A stretch of DNA of 64,000 nucleotides, from the NCBI GenBank assembly GCA_910574455.1, contig CAJSYZ010000007.1, forward strand, positions 3,789,773 through 3,853,772. The letters are read 5' to 3'. The stretch comes from Trichaptum fuscoviolaceum (taxonomy: Eukaryota > Basidiomycota > Agaricomycetes > Hymenochaetales > Trichaptaceae). The notes below the pieces were generated by a model that saw only the letters and a list, made by a program, of their open reading frames with translations, did no database searches and was not told where the DNA came from. Each line of letters begins with the position of its first letter. Position 1 is the stretch's first letter. Below, one piece after another: positions 11,136-23,324 of this stretch. Position numbers and translations under genes: made by a program.

Positions 11136-11632
11136 CGTCGTTGTCGTGGATTTGATGAGCTTTGTGGTAAGAGTTGAATGATCCAGACGGCTGCTTGTCG
11201 AGAAGAGGACAATTTGTTGTCTGATGAAGTGTGAGAGACATTTACTTACCTCCTTTATAGGTTTGAATTCAGCTGTGGTCGCTGTATGCTCAGGTAGGGC
11301 TGGGCTGCGGAAGACATTGCCAGTAGAAGTGGGTTATTCGAGCCCTCGATGGTACGCGCAGGGCGAAGGAGATATTCAGAGCACCGCAGCGAGGGGTTAC
11401 TACCATTTCCATCGATCATCGACTCAGCCTTTATTCTTGCATGTCTTTGCACCACCATCTACTGTGGTCTATGCACGCTTGCACAGCTCCGGTGGTTATC
11501 GGTGTGAAGGACGTCTTTTGCTTGGATTCAAGGGACGCTGCAAAGAAGCAAGGCCTCAGCCGTAGCATAGCAATAGCTTTAGAAGGGCTGCGAGTGTCAT
11601 GATCATACATGCACTTCTGCCCGGTTGTGAAC

Positions 11633-12331
11633 CTAGTGTCCTTGATCACACGAGTGAGACCAATGTTGCTGCACTTCTTCCAACTCAAGAATAGAATACG
11701 TTATAAAGACCCCAGCGAAGAGAAGCTCTGAGTCCTTTGAAGTTCGTAGTAGATTCGGAAGAAAAGTATTCCTATTGTCGGAAGCTTTGAGGCCCAGTAT
11801 CTGTTGGACTTCGCGAGTGACTGCCTCTATTTCTTCCCCTGTTTCTGAGAGTATCCCTTCGTTGCCCATCCGCTCACGCACACCGCGCATTACATCCCGC
11901 ACCGCAAAGGGCCCGTACAGGCCCGTCCACTTCGTGACATGGTTACCCGTGAGCTCTGTCTTGAAAGCAGTACGAGTTTCTTTCTCCTTCACAATCGCGT
12001 CGTATTCCTCCTTCTTTCCAAAGAAAACCAGTGCTTCTCGTACGACAGCTGCCGGATCCAGTGCTGGATGGTCGCCGAGAGCCCCGGCTTCGGCGAACGT
12101 GAGCGAGTGCGCAAATAATGATTTGTACATGTTACGAGTCTTGCGCCTTACCACCTCTTTAGGGATACTGGTCATGCGCGACGGGACGAAAAATCGAGAA
12201 GTTCGAACCCATGAGAAAATCTCGTTCATGCATTTGAAACCTTGCCTCCAGGTGTCCATTGAAAAACCCTCGTAACGCCTTTTGCCTTCTGCCCGCACAT
12301 TCGCATCCTGGACTTCGCTGTGTTTGTCCAC
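11633..12331 (-). CDS. N-terminally truncated paralogue of the nucleotidyltransferase-like gene
   Basis: The reading frame matches only the C-terminal half of the gene at 10069-11135. Shared blocks are MNEIFSWVRTSRFFVP (against MKELFAWVQTSRFFVP), VVREALVFFGKK, HVTKWTGLYG and VRDVMRGVRERMGNEG. It then runs past the partner's stop with an unrelated tail. The nucleotidyltransferase-fold half is not present upstream; 12332-12430 has only short fragments in other frames. It could be a functional helical protein or a partial tandem duplication on its way to pseudogene status. The nearest intergenic stretch, 12430-13046, shows nothing else. Confidence 0.55.
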   Translation of the reverse strand: MDKHSEVQDANVRAEGKRRYEGFSMDTWRQGFKCMNEIFSWVRTSRFFVPSRMTSIPKEVVRRKTRNMYKSLFAHSLTFAEAGALGDHPALDPAAVVREALVFFGKKEEYDAIVKEKETRTAFKTELTGNHVTKWTGLYGPFAVRDVMRGVRERMGNEGILSETGEEIEAVTREVQQILGLKASDNRNTFLPNLLRTSKDSELLFAGVFITYSILELEEVQQHWSHSCDQGH

Positions 12332-13046
12332 ATACTGAGACTCCTTAAGATCGCGAGAGCATAGACGTCGTCATACAATGACATTCTCCGATCCGATGTG
12401 CCACTGGTAGTCGAGCAGAGTGAGCGCCCAAGGCAAAGTCCTCTCAATCCATTCGCAGAAATGACATTATCGCGATACGGCCTTGAGCACATGATGCTCT
12501 TTCGCTTGCTAAGAAATGGCGATCAATACACCAAATGTTGAATACTGCGCCGTACTTGCTACTGACGCACCAACACAGTTTGTGTTCCGATGTACACGTC
12601 AGACTGTGAGCGGACCATATGCTACTGAATCCGAGTCCCGGCAAGAATTGTAAACTGTCAGGAGAGCTAAAGGTCGACTATGATGTATGCCAGTGGTTGG
12701 ACCATGTCCGAGTCGTTGCTTGACAACGCTGCCTAGGGCCACATTCATTGACAGAAACATTCTATCTTTCGTGAGTTCATCAGTAAACAATCCAGGCGAG
12801 TTTTCCTAAATAAAAACGCGGAGAAATTGTAAGCTGTGTCTTATTACTTGTTTACCTTATCGATTGAATCATCTGGGTTGGAGGGTTGCAGATTCTTGCT
12901 GTGCATCCTGGGATGTCCATACTTGGCGGACTGCGGCTATCGCCGCGCAGCTGTTGGACTCGGACAGTGAGCTCACTACTTAGAGCCTTGTCCTCACCGC
13001 TCTTTCCTTTATACTTATACATCCTACACATTTTCTCAATATACAA

Positions 13047-13771
13047 TGGTATGTCTTCAAGCTAGCTTCGGCGCGTTGCACAATGCTCATAACGGCTTTA
13101 TCTGCCGCCACATCTCACCACATCGCTCAATGCACTTACTGATTTGATCTTTCGCGGGCGACGGGTTCACACACGACTCCTTTGTACATAGTCATCCGGT
13201 GTGCAAGCCTCGAGCGACTGTGTGTCGTCGTTCAACGAGCTGAAGCTCGCGCACAAGTACAAATACATCATCTACTCGCTCAACAAGGACTACTCCGAGA
13301 TCGTCATCGAGCACACGGCCACGCCCGACGGCCAGTCCAACGAGGACGCATTCAACGAGTTCCGCGAGAAGCTCCCCTCCGATGACGGCCGCTACGCCGT
13401 GTTCGACTTCGAGTTCGAGAAGGCGGATGGGAGCGGGAAGCGCAACAAGATCTGTTTCTTCAGTTGGTGCGTCCGCCTTTGTTCCTCCATAGGGCTGGGG
13501 GCTGTGTGTATATATGCTGATTATATGCGATCGCGTGCGATGCTGATTGGAACAGGTCACCGGACAACGCAAAGGTCAGGCCGAAGATGACCTACGCAAG
13601 TTCCAAAGATGCTCTTCGCAAAGCCCTTGTTGGTATCCAAGTTGAACTTCAGGCTAATGATATCACCGATATCGACTATGAGACCGGTACGCCTTCATCA
13701 TACCCTCATCTTTTCCATCGTAAATTAAGACTGTTATGCTAGTTCTGGAGAGGTGCGAACGCCTGCGCTGA
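13047..13771 (+). CDS. COF1: Cofilin / actin-depolymerising factor
   Basis: This protein binds and severs actin filaments in the cytoplasm. The four exons are 13047-13049 (the ATG alone), 13192-13466, 13556-13686 and 13743-13771, giving 144 residues. The protein begins [19 protein letters not shown] and contains [60 protein letters not shown] and IDYETVLERC. These are the ADF-homology signature, including the long actin-binding helix ([12 protein letters not shown]). The length matches the family. The first intron directly after the start codon is preserved in many fungal cofilins. This is an essential housekeeping gene and looks intact. Confidence 0.96.
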
Positions 13772-14107
13772 AATCGAAGTTTCATCTTGCAGGTTTTCTC
13801 TTTCTTCCTCATTCTTTCTTTCCAATCGGAGTCCTCTTTATCCATTTCATTGCTTCTTCGATTTAGTTGTACGAGCGGATGGAAGTAGGCTGAAATGGAC
13901 AGAATATGTAGACCCAGACGAAGCATATAGTTTGTAAATGAAATTCTCAGCAATCTTCAACATTCACGATCTCCATTAAGCGGACAAATAGGTAGGAGGT
14001 TAGTTTATTATGATATTTTAGACATTTTGAGCACGGAGCGTCCACAGACAAAATCTAAGTATCCAGACTTCCATCCAGTCCAGCACCGAACCATCCACGG
14101 CTCTCGT

Positions 14108-15376
14108 TTATCCTTCGAAGACAAAGGACGCGCCGACCTTGTGCGCGTGCGAGTCATGCGGGCCATTCAACTTCGCAGTCTCAACCTGGACACCGAAAGA
14201 TGCCTTGACACCAGGGCGGAGAGCCTGGGTGTATCCAAGGGTGAGGACACCGCTGTTGTTGATCTTGGCCTTGATGAACGCCGCAGAGTCAAGGTAAGTT
14301 TTCGAGCCGACCTCGAGGACGACCTTGTTGTCCGAAGTCTTGTAGGTCGCCTTCGCACCAGCCTCGACGTCGCGGGATACTCGGTGGTAGTACGAGGCAG
14401 CGTAGTTTTTGAACTTGTCGGCTGCGAGAAGCGCGACAGCGTACTCGGGCGCACTGAAGCCAACACCAGCAGCGTACTTGTCGATCTTGCCGGTAGTGAC
14501 ATTGTAGCTAGCCTCACCACCAAGGAGGAAGCCGTTGTGTCCAATGATCGCATCAGCGGTCACAGTTGGGCCCTAAGGAAGAATTAATATTCAAGTTTGA
14601 CAGTAAGACATAAAACAAGATGAAGCCAGAATCCGGTCATGTTGGACACAGGCAAAGGAGTGACGCTGATAAGCGATATCTGAATCGCGTCTTAATTGTG
14701 CAGAGACTATCATGCACCAACACGAACGTGCCCACACATTTAAAGATTTGCCCTTACGGCACGTGAATTCCACTTGCAGACCCATCCGAATACCCTTCGC
14801 GTCACCCGCCTCGAAACAAGGAGTTCAAATTCAACAACATACCTTGAAAACATCCAAAGTTGCCTTCGAGTTGAAGCCGGGGAGCTTGTACGCGGCCGTG
14901 AGGAGGGCCGTCTTGTCGGTATGCCGTGCCTTCTCGTCTACAGCTGCGCCCTTCGCTGGCTGGAGGGTGGTGGCAAGGTCGACCTTGAGGCCCTTCGCGA
15001 ACGAGTCGGCGAGCTCAACGAGGGTGTTGAGCTTGTTGTCGTGCGTCCAGGACTGCGTGAACGTGAGCCCATTCTTGCGGTCGGCGTACTTGGCCTCGCC
15101 GAGTGCAGTGATCGCTCCTGACGATGCAGCCAGACCGTTGACACGGAACGTGACACCATTCGGGGTCGTTGTCTTCACCTCGAGCTGGTTGCCACTGATC
15201 GGGTAGTCCTTCGACAAAAGGTCGTTGGAGGACTTGCCGAGGTCCTACACACCCACCGAGCATGACGCGGCACATCAAATGTTCAGCAGCTCGTTAGCTC
15301 CGTTATTCACGACTCATTGCATTTATTAGTTTCTACGAACCTTGAACGCTGGCGGTACAGGCTGGGGCAGAGACAT
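14108..15376 (-). CDS. POR1: Mitochondrial outer-membrane porin (VDAC)
   Basis: VDAC forms the beta-barrel that passes metabolites across the mitochondrial outer membrane. Three exons (15376-15341, 15244-14843, 14572-14108), all in phase 0, give 300 residues. The N-terminus MSLPQPVPPAFKDLGKSSND is the amphipathic helix. Barrel strands follow, with TTPNGVTFRVNG, NGLTFTQSWTHDNKLNT, ITALGEAKYADRK, AIIGHNGFLLGGEASYNV, and near the C-terminus the eukaryotic porin region (YLDSAAFIKAKINNSGVLTL, LRPGVKASFGVQVET), ending GASFVFEG. The length is slightly above the usual 283-295. It appears single-copy and intact here. Confidence 0.96.
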
Positions 15377-15379
15377 GGT

Positions 15380-16110
15380 GGGGATGAACAAACGAGGATG
15401 GTGAGGGTGAAGTGGTGAGCGAGCAGGTAAGGATTGCGACAGTCAACGGGAGCGAATTTTCTGTGACGGGTTCTGTTGTCCTCTATTTGTCCACGTAGGC
15501 CAGACGAACGTGCCGATCCGACTGTTTCCGCCATTGGTTTCTCTGTTTCTCACCACTTCCTCAAGTTTGCAAGCGCAATGTGTTCATCCACAGAGATGAG
15601 CATAAGAAATACACGAAAGATATGTAGCTATGATTTGGACATATCAAGCTACTATTCAACTCGATTTCAATGCAAAAGCCGGATTGAGTCTGAGGAGAAC
15701 TGACAAGTCCTCCCGGGCCTTGGCGGTGCCAATGGTGAGTAAAGAATCTCATCGTCGTGGACACCAGTATCTGAAACGCCTGAATGTAGAGGCTATAGAA
15801 CCTTTTGAATGTCATGCCTGAGATCATATATTATACAAGACCTTGAGAACAAGCCGGTCCTAGTATAGACGATTATCGGCAGCATCCGTGTGCTTCTATG
15901 AATTCAAAATGATTATCGCCATTCGATCAGAAGTCCCCCCCCTCCCCCCTTCTCGAGTGATATATAGCTCTGCACCAGCAATCTACTGCTCCTCGTACCC
16001 CACGCTCTGAGAGCTACCACTCACCAAGGTGCTGAGATCTTAGGTGAGTGCATATGTATTTCTCTTCAAGCTGTCTTACTGAGAGAAGTTTAGCTACGCC
16101 TGTGTCTTCG
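15380..16110. other. Divergent intergenic region, no gene seen
   Basis: About 730 bp separate the VDAC start and the four-TM gene start. A poly-C run occurs at about 15935-15955, followed by a TATATAGC stretch near 15960 and a transcript-leader-like region. These could be promoter parts for the plus-strand gene. I see no coding exons. Confidence 0.4.
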
Positions 16111-18855
16111 ATGGATTCGGAAGTCAAAGGTACATTGCCGCGGCGGTACAGGGTTTCGATGATATTATACTAAATGTACACCAGGGTCGCATTTCCTTAC
16201 TCAAGAAGAGGTTGAATTCGTCCGACGGTTTCATCTTGCGTTTAAGCAGGTCGTGGGTGAGGACGTACGTCAGTTGGGAGGTAAGTGCTTCAGATTCACT
16301 GCGACAGATTATTTCAACTTACCGTTGACATAAAGTGGGAAAGAATACGCATGATAGTGAGACAAATGACACGGCTTTCTTAAGATATCCCATGATTTCT
16401 TACTTCGAAGTTAGAAATAAAGGAAAACAACGATGCCGCCATAACAGCAGCTTTCATGGCGTACGGGAGCTATACACTCTATCATTCTTACTGACCTTAC
16501 AATATCCTTTGATCATGCATTATACAGGAAGCTCAAGGACATGTCTAATGAGGTTCGTGAAATTTACGCTTTAAATTTGTTGAGTAGCCTATGTGACAAA
16601 TGAATAGCTAACGTCTTTTGTCATCCGACATGAGGACATCTGGCTAGGTGACGGCTTGCTTTCCGACGGGCAGTGTGTAATAGGGAGTGAGGCTATAGGT
16701 ATGGCGGTATATCTTTGTAAGGATAAGATTGTAAGAGGTTAGTTTGTCTCGAACTGCATCTTAAGCTTGTGTCCCTACAGTCCTTACACAATGCACATAT
16801 CTCCCGCGTTAGGTATCATTTTACTGACTTCGGTGTCTGTATTTCACAGATGACGAGTCGAAACTTGAACTGTCACTGCAGAGCTTTTCAAGGTCTTGTG
16901 GCATTTCTGCATTAAAGATGAAAGAACTCCATTCAAAGCTGCTGCAGCGTAAGCACACGTTCAGCTTTCGGCACATGGAAAATTGGGCTGCAGCTTTCGA
17001 GGTCGGTACTGCACCTTTTCTGTTGTCCTTGAAACAGGTCACTCAGTCTGCGAGAAAGGGTTGTGCTTCTTTCTGTTTGTCCAACTGTAAGCTTAACAAT
17101 GACTATAATTGCTGAACGCTTCATTGACTGTCTTCCAGATAAGTATGAAGACTTGTTCGAGAGAAGGGCCGTCCTCTTTAACAAATACTTTCCAAAATTG
17201 ACGATTTTGTCGGAGAAAGTTCTACAAGAGGTAGTGGAATTTCAGAATAGTTGTTCGTATTCATTCATCGTTCCCCAGGATCCACCTTTTACTTACACTG
17301 AAAATGCAACAGATATGCCTACAATTGTCTCTGAAGAAAAGGAGAACGAAACAACTCGATATTTGAGCATGACGACTATTGCTACATTTTTCTCAAGCAT
17401 TACCGCAACCACACTGCAGTTCTCAGTCCAAAATTCAGCTAATGGCCTGGGGCGCTCAGTAAACCTGCTCTGGTTATTGTCTCTCGCATTCAGTATCGCT
17501 TCTGGTATCAATAGTCTTTTGGGAATGACTTGGAAGAGAACCACGTGGGTGTCCTATAGTTCGTCCTGTAAATCAGTAAAAGCGTGCTGATATCTCCGCG
17601 TAAGTTCACATAAACTTGTAGCTCCGAGATATGTTTACGTATGGATTAACGGGGCACCCATGGTATTTCTAGTCATCAGCGCGTTCTTATTCGCTGTTGG
17701 CTTGATGCTCTTTGCTTTCCTCTCTCAAGTATGTAACCGATCTTTCTCTTCAATCCTCTCAATTAACCAGTTTTATTGGAAGACTGCCTCTATAGCCATT
17801 GTCACTGCTATCTTTACTGGTTTCCATATCTTTGGACTGGGCTATTTAACTCTGTGGTTCTTTATCGAGACAAAATACACATCAAAGATAGCCATGAGCC
17901 TAGTGGATCGGCATAGACGCTTGATGCTCAGGATATTGCAGTGGAAACGCTGTGTCCATTGGTGTGCAATCTACCTCCATTTTCTCTGCATGCATGTTAA
18001 TATTATTTCAGGGCATTCGGCTTTGATACTACGGTCATGAATGTTAACATGACAATAGCTCGCAAAGCACCCATCGTTGGCTTGCGCCTCCCCGAGCCTG
18101 GTACAGTAGCATCGTGTTGCAGACGTTTGGTGCGAACGCTTGCGAGACATGTGGGTACAGCTCGAAAGAAATTGAGTACTGCCGGTGGTCAAGCCAAAAG
18201 GTATATCTGGAGGCGTAGAGCTTCAAACAGGGATCCTGAAGCGGGAAAACCTGAAATTGCGAAAACCGTTCCTCCTAAACCGGGATCGGACCCATACGAA
18301 GGTCTAGGTCCTGTAATCGGCAATCAACTTGATTTGTTATGCAAGAATTTTAGGAGCCCTCAGCTCGAAGTGGAAATAGAAAAAGTATCAATGGATATCT
18401 ATCATTTGTGAGCAATGTCTTTCCCAGGCGCTTTGTATCACTGACTTGACCTTGGCTTTCGCAGAGAGCGTACGACAGAGCAAGCCTCAGACACGCTCTC
18501 TGCATTGTTCTGGGGTTATCCGGAGCTTGTTGAGGAGTATGGAAAAACTATAATACCTGCATTGCGTGCAAGGAATCATGAGCGTGTTCGAGTACGTCGT
18601 GCACAGGAATTTCAACGCTTTAAAAAGAGAATGGAAGCCGAAGCGAAGAAGAAGCGCAATCAGGAGGTACAAGCAGAAGCTTCGGACAACTCACCTTCAG
18701 CACCAAGCACATCCTCTTCCGAAGCTGGGAACACTGCTCCCCCTCCCGCTTCTTCAATCACGCATACCCCGGTCCAACCTTCGTCTGGTCCAAATGAAGG
18801 TCAGGCTGAGACGCCAAGGCAGGAAGGCGAGATTGTAGAGGTTGAAGTCTCGTAG
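16111..18855 (+). CDS. Uncharacterised four-TM protein with charged C-terminal tail
   Basis: This multi-exon gene begins with MDSEVK (16111-16129) spliced in phase 1 to SHFLTQEEVEFVRRFH at 16185. The middle exons give a soluble helical part (FIDCLPDKYEDLFERRA, PKLTILSEKVLQEVVEF). Then come four hydrophobic segments: TIATFFSSITATTLQFS, LLWLLSLAFSIASGINSLLG, MVFLVISAFLFAVGLMLFAF and ASIAIVTAIFTGFHIFGLGY. The tail after 18480 is basic coiled coil (LRARNHERVRVRRAQEF, KRMEAEAKKKRNQ) ending in a Ser/Pro/Glu-rich region. I recall similar four-TM proteins as an expanded Agaricomycete group without assigned function. The 16300-16900 exon boundaries are uncertain, and the 18020-18420 exon may belong to a separate gene. 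Confidence 0.6.
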
Positions 18856-19763
18856 AGTTATTAGCGGGCTACCCATAATCTGTGACTTGTCAAGTATTTG
18901 TATGTGATAGGCTTTAACCTATGTTGTTGAGGAGGGACAATCGCTGTGTTTTATATTCTCGCAATTCCCGTTGTTTTCGTACCAGCTATCCATCGTCGCT
19001 ATCGTTGTTCTGTTTGTATAGTAACTGTCATAGTGTTTGTTTCATTGCCTTGATTGTTGCAATCATGTTATATGTATACTTTTAAGATCGCCTCGTCTCT
19101 TTAGTGGGAAGTCTCCTTTTTGTTTTTGTTTGAAAGATGCGAAAACGGAAGAGGGGATTTGTGGCTTACGGTGGGGGCTGTGGGGATTGAGGGTCAGGAG
19201 TTGGCCAAAGCCCATAATCGACGGCTAGCCAGTCCGAATGCACGCGTTTCTAAGACGGCGTTGATAGATCATGCCAAGCTCGGGACAGATTAAACCTAAC
19301 GGCTCCGGAGGCGGGGAGTATGAGGTAAAAGTTTGCAGAGTAATAAACGCCGATATTTGCTCAGCACCGTTATTTGGAGGAGGGTCATGCCTTTTCCTTA
19401 ACTTTGTCTGCCGGTATATAGTCACTTGAACTATGTAGAAAACTGCCTGACATCGTAGCCGAGCAACCTCTTAGTAAGAGTGTCTCGAGTGTTGGAGTCA
19501 ATGCCTAGAGCGTCGGAGCCGCTCGTGAATAATGTAACAGGTCACCTTCTCCTTGTTGCTTCTTTAGATGATGCAGAACAATTAGAAAGGGGTGAGGGGT
19601 AAGGGGACTTGAGCAACAATTAAAGTGCATTTCTTCCAAGAAAACGGATACAAAGAATTCCAGACGGAATGAGATGCGAGCTAGGCGTTCCACGACGATC
19701 CCTTAGCCTATGTTCGTTTTTGTTTCTACAACTTGAAGGTCACAGAAGACTTCCGACATAACA
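18856..19763. other. Intergenic, nothing supportable
   Basis: About 900 bp between convergent genes. It is rich in short T and G runs with no ORF that has recognisable content, and it presumably holds both 3' untranslated regions. Confidence 0.5.
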
Positions 19764-20438
19764 TTAGGCCAGCTCAGATAGACCTGCAGGACAAGAAGTA
19801 TCCAATAAGAGATCCGGAAAATGCACCAGGACCGAAAACATACCAATAACACCACAGGCCGCTCGTCCACCCGCGTTGCCGGTCTTCAAGCTCTCATCGT
19901 CCCCGCCTTTGCCGAGGTCGTCCGTACCCTTCACGGAACGCAACCGTCCATCAGTTCTCCTCACAGCGGCGCAAAAACTCAAATATGCACTTACCGCATG
20001 CACAACCACGCTCCGCCCAATGATGCTCAGGGGGCCATTGAGCGAGAGCAGCTTGTCCTCGAATGAAAAGACTGCGTAGCCCGTCGAGTTGCTCTGGATG
20101 TTGCCCAAGTCGCCGACGTGGCGTTCTGTGTCGGTTGGCGCACCGTGCGTCTTTCCAAAGGGATTGAAGTGCGAGGACGCTGATACGCAGCCAGCGGAGA
20201 GGTCTCCTAGTTGGCTAGGCAAGAGACACACCATTAGTAGAATGTAGATAGTTTAGGGCGATTTCAATGAAACGATGATCTTTGGTGAGCAAAACACTCA
20301 CTGGATATGGAACCCGCGTTTGGCATCCTTGTCGAGTCCTTTGATTTTTGCGGAGACGGTGACAGGCCCCAAGGCTGACGACTGGGTGAACGTGACTGTA
20401 CCGACAACGCTGGAGTCCCCGCTTAAAACCGCAACAGC
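19764..20438 (-). CDS. SOD1: Cu/Zn superoxide dismutase
   Basis: The enzyme converts superoxide to hydrogen peroxide and oxygen. Exons are 20438-20302, 20214-19995, 19928-19844 and 19783-19764. The metal-binding set is complete: HIH (spliced across 20302/20214), [20 protein letters not shown] and VVVHAGTDDLG. The disulphide cysteines (AGCVS and AACGVIG) and the electrostatic-loop context ([15 protein letters not shown]) are also present. The first visible exon starts [17 protein letters not shown], where family members usually read MVKAVAVL. I find no ATG exon with a phase-0 donor between 20439 and 20720. The exon ending at 21078 (LAKK, phase 0, with a TM segment) could join directly to it, giving a membrane-anchored SOD starting at 21251. 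The catalytic domain call is firm; the N-terminus is unresolved. Confidence 0.93.
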
Positions 20439-20719
20439 CTGTACAGCAAGTAAATTATGTTAGCATGTTCTCTTGTAAGAAAATGCAAGACTTTAAAAAG
20501 TGAAACGTGAGAGGGTGGGGGACTGGAGCTTTAGTCAGGTTTCATTCAGCACTTGTATTCACTTCTAGGAAAGATCCAAAATCCTGGGGGCATCTCCGAA
20601 ACACGCTCCAGCGCTTGACAAACTTGTAAGCGGTGGACGAGTCATGCTACCCTTTCAACTCCTTAGGTTGCGAGCAAGCGGTCCCGCGTACATCCAATGG
20701 TCTCTGAGTCGAGTCAAGA

Positions 20720-21251
20720 TTAATTGAATGCAGAATGTATCGATGACCAACCGAGGTCCTGCCAAGTGTTTGTATTTTCACCGAGCACGGCATCGTCGGA
20801 GTATGCGGGCCCGCAGCTACAGCCTGCAGTGTCTTCAAACGCGTACACACTGAAGGGAGTACCATCGCCCATCTCGAGCATGACGCCACACGCAGTTCCG
20901 AAGTGTTCGCATTGAACAGGAAACACCGGCTTCAACCCCATCGTGCACGACCGCACACCGTTCACCTGCTCATTCGGTCACAACACCATGCGCCGAACTG
21001 AGCAGCTTGAGCCAAGATGAATCCAGAACCAAAATGCAAGGACTCCAGGACAAACTGCGCAAAAGGCACATACGCACCTTCTTAGCCAAAAACTGCGGCT
21101 CAGGCGCAGAACTTGGTACGAACGTCGTGTAGACCCAGCTGAGCGCAATGACTCCTCCAATGAAGAGGAGAGCTGACTGCCATTTCGGCCGCGCGGACTG
21201 TCCTTGAGGGTGTGCAGGGTGCAGTGTCGTGTACTTCGTCGAGTCTGACAT
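20720..21251 (-). CDS. Short type-II-like membrane protein with Cys-containing domain (may share exon 1 with SOD)
   Basis: Exon 1 (21251-21078) encodes MSDSTKYTTLHPAHP and a single TM segment (SALLFIGGVIALSWVYTTFV), ending PEPQFLAKK. Exon 2 (20965-20720, phase 0) encodes 81 residues with cysteines in VRSCTMG, VQCEHFGTACGVM and AGCSCGPAY, and ends in TAA. Together they give 139 residues. I do not recognise the Cys-containing domain. The alternative is that exon 1 belongs to the SOD gene just downstream and exon 2 is a mutually exclusive terminal exon; the splice phases allow both. Confidence 0.5.
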
Positions 21252-23324
21252 CTTTCTAGTTTTTTTTGCAAGACTTTTGTTATTTGTAACTAGTCACTTT
21301 CTGCCTTGCTTTCTTATTTTGTGAGGGAGACGTTGGACGTAGGGGTTGAGATGAGAAGAGCCTCAGACGTTCGCAAGCAGCAAAAGTAACGCATGGTCGA
21401 TGAATCGAATAGCGTTGACGCCGTGGGCAACGATGACGACGATGGGAATCTCTTTCATGATCCATGTGGTAAGCATTCCCACGCAGTGTGGATTTGTTAG
21501 TATGCCGAGACCCCGAGATGATGCCGGGGCGATGGCATCATTTCTTCAATTCAAAGTAGCGAGCCGGCCACACAATTCAATTCGCTAGAGCTTGTTTAAT
21601 GAACATATATAAGGATATTGGGAGATATATGCTCCTTTTCTACGAAAAGAAGACAGCGATCCCAGACATTACCGTCAAGAAAATATGGAGGTAAATCTAT
21701 TTGTAAATCTCTCGAAAATCCTGAAGATCTTTCCCCAGAAAATGCTATTTTCGGTGTTGATAGCTGTGACAGTGCCTGTCACTGCTCACCAGCGATAGTT
21801 TCCCGAACAGCCACAGGGTCCATCCCAAAGCTTGTTTCCTCACTAACATACTTACTCAGTTAAGGGTATGTAGTTACATCGCCACTCAGTAACAGCTCCA
21901 GACTTAAGGCGGTCAACTACAATTGCTAATAGACATCGCAGACAAGCAAAAACAAATGGTCCCGCTGTATCTCTGATTTTTGTTAAATCCGAGTCCTCGC
22001 TCTTTCACGTTTATAAATTGCGTAAGCGGGGCGCCCAGCCTTTACGTGTGGCCCAATCGCGTCTAAGTCCAAATACGGATTATCAGAACTTTGACGCGAG
22101 GACAGCGAACATTCGACTTTGTTCCCCGCCAATCAACACTTCAAACGTCACTTGCGATGAACGCCCTTTTTGTGGTTCGTGGTCGAAATCGACCGACCTC
22201 AGCGACGTCAGGAGCGGAGGGGATGGTACTCGCCCGATGTTGCACGTGCATTAATTATCTGATTCAGGTCCGTTGATTTTAACCGCGCCACTTGGGATCG
22301 GCGCGGTGAGCTCGGCGGTGGACGCGTGGCGCGGAACAATGCACCAAAAGTCGAAACTCGAGGCTGTCGGATATTAGAGGCAGTGCACCTGAAGATGCCG
22401 ACGACGTCGCGATTTGGATATATCGGGAATTTCGCCAAACTTGTATGAGTTTTCTTCAAGCGAAGGCCGCTACTTTTGTGCTTGGCTTGACCTTGCAAAG
22501 GAAATAGAGTTATAGTGTGAAAGTATAGTATAGGGCCTAGGGTTCATGAAATGATGGAACTTTCGGTGGTATGAAATGATTCAGTCTGCCGGGACCGTAC
22601 GTATGTGTCGGAAGCTGATTGTGACTCGTCGCCAGCTTCGGATGCGCGCATCACTGCGGCATCGCCATCGCTGTCATCTCTCGATGGATCGCACGATATG
22701 TACTTCGAGTCATGTTACAGTCTTTGTGCAGCAAAAGTGTGTCGCCTTATGACTTGTGTTGTTGTTCGCTATGATCTTCTCCGAGTCGCGACTGAAAGCT
22801 AAGACAGGGTCGGAGCGCTCCCCACACTGATCCACATGCCTGATTTGGAAATTTTCAGGACGGGTATAATTGGCCGAAGTGATACGTTGCACGAAAAGCA
22901 GGAAGAATGTATGCTTCTTCTGACATTGAAGCAATATCAGATACATCTTGCAGAGAGCTTAGGAGCAAACATTAGACGTCAGTAAGTGCTGCGGGAAGCA
23001 CAATGAGGAAGGCATGGAAACGACATGCCAGATTCTTTGCCAGCCGCGTAGCTTACGCGTCTTGCAAACGTAATCATGCTTACTATAGGCCGGCGCCGGA
23101 TTTAGCTAGCGATATAGATATAAGTTATATATTGCAGTATCCCACCAGCTCAGGTTCCTCCACGGGTCCCTTGCCTCTCACCTCGTACATTTCCTTCAGA
23201 GCAGCGTTCGTTAGGCCATTCGCTAGCCTCGCCGACTCTCCCCCCGCCTCTCCTTTGTTACTTATTTTCTCCCTACGTACTCTCTCCCTTTTAATTTCTA
23301 GAAGTCCTTTACACCCCCTCGACG
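21252..23324. other. ~2 kb intergenic, no gene recognised
   Basis: Only short ORFs occur on either strand, none with a recognisable motif or a plausible exon chain. The last 200 bp before 23325 are pyrimidine-rich (CTCCC and CTCTCCC runs), as expected of a transcript leader for the transporter gene. Confidence 0.5.

Noticed and set aside
14027..14587. Plus-strand ORF of 186 codons
   Set aside because: It is the exact antisense shadow of VDAC exon 3.
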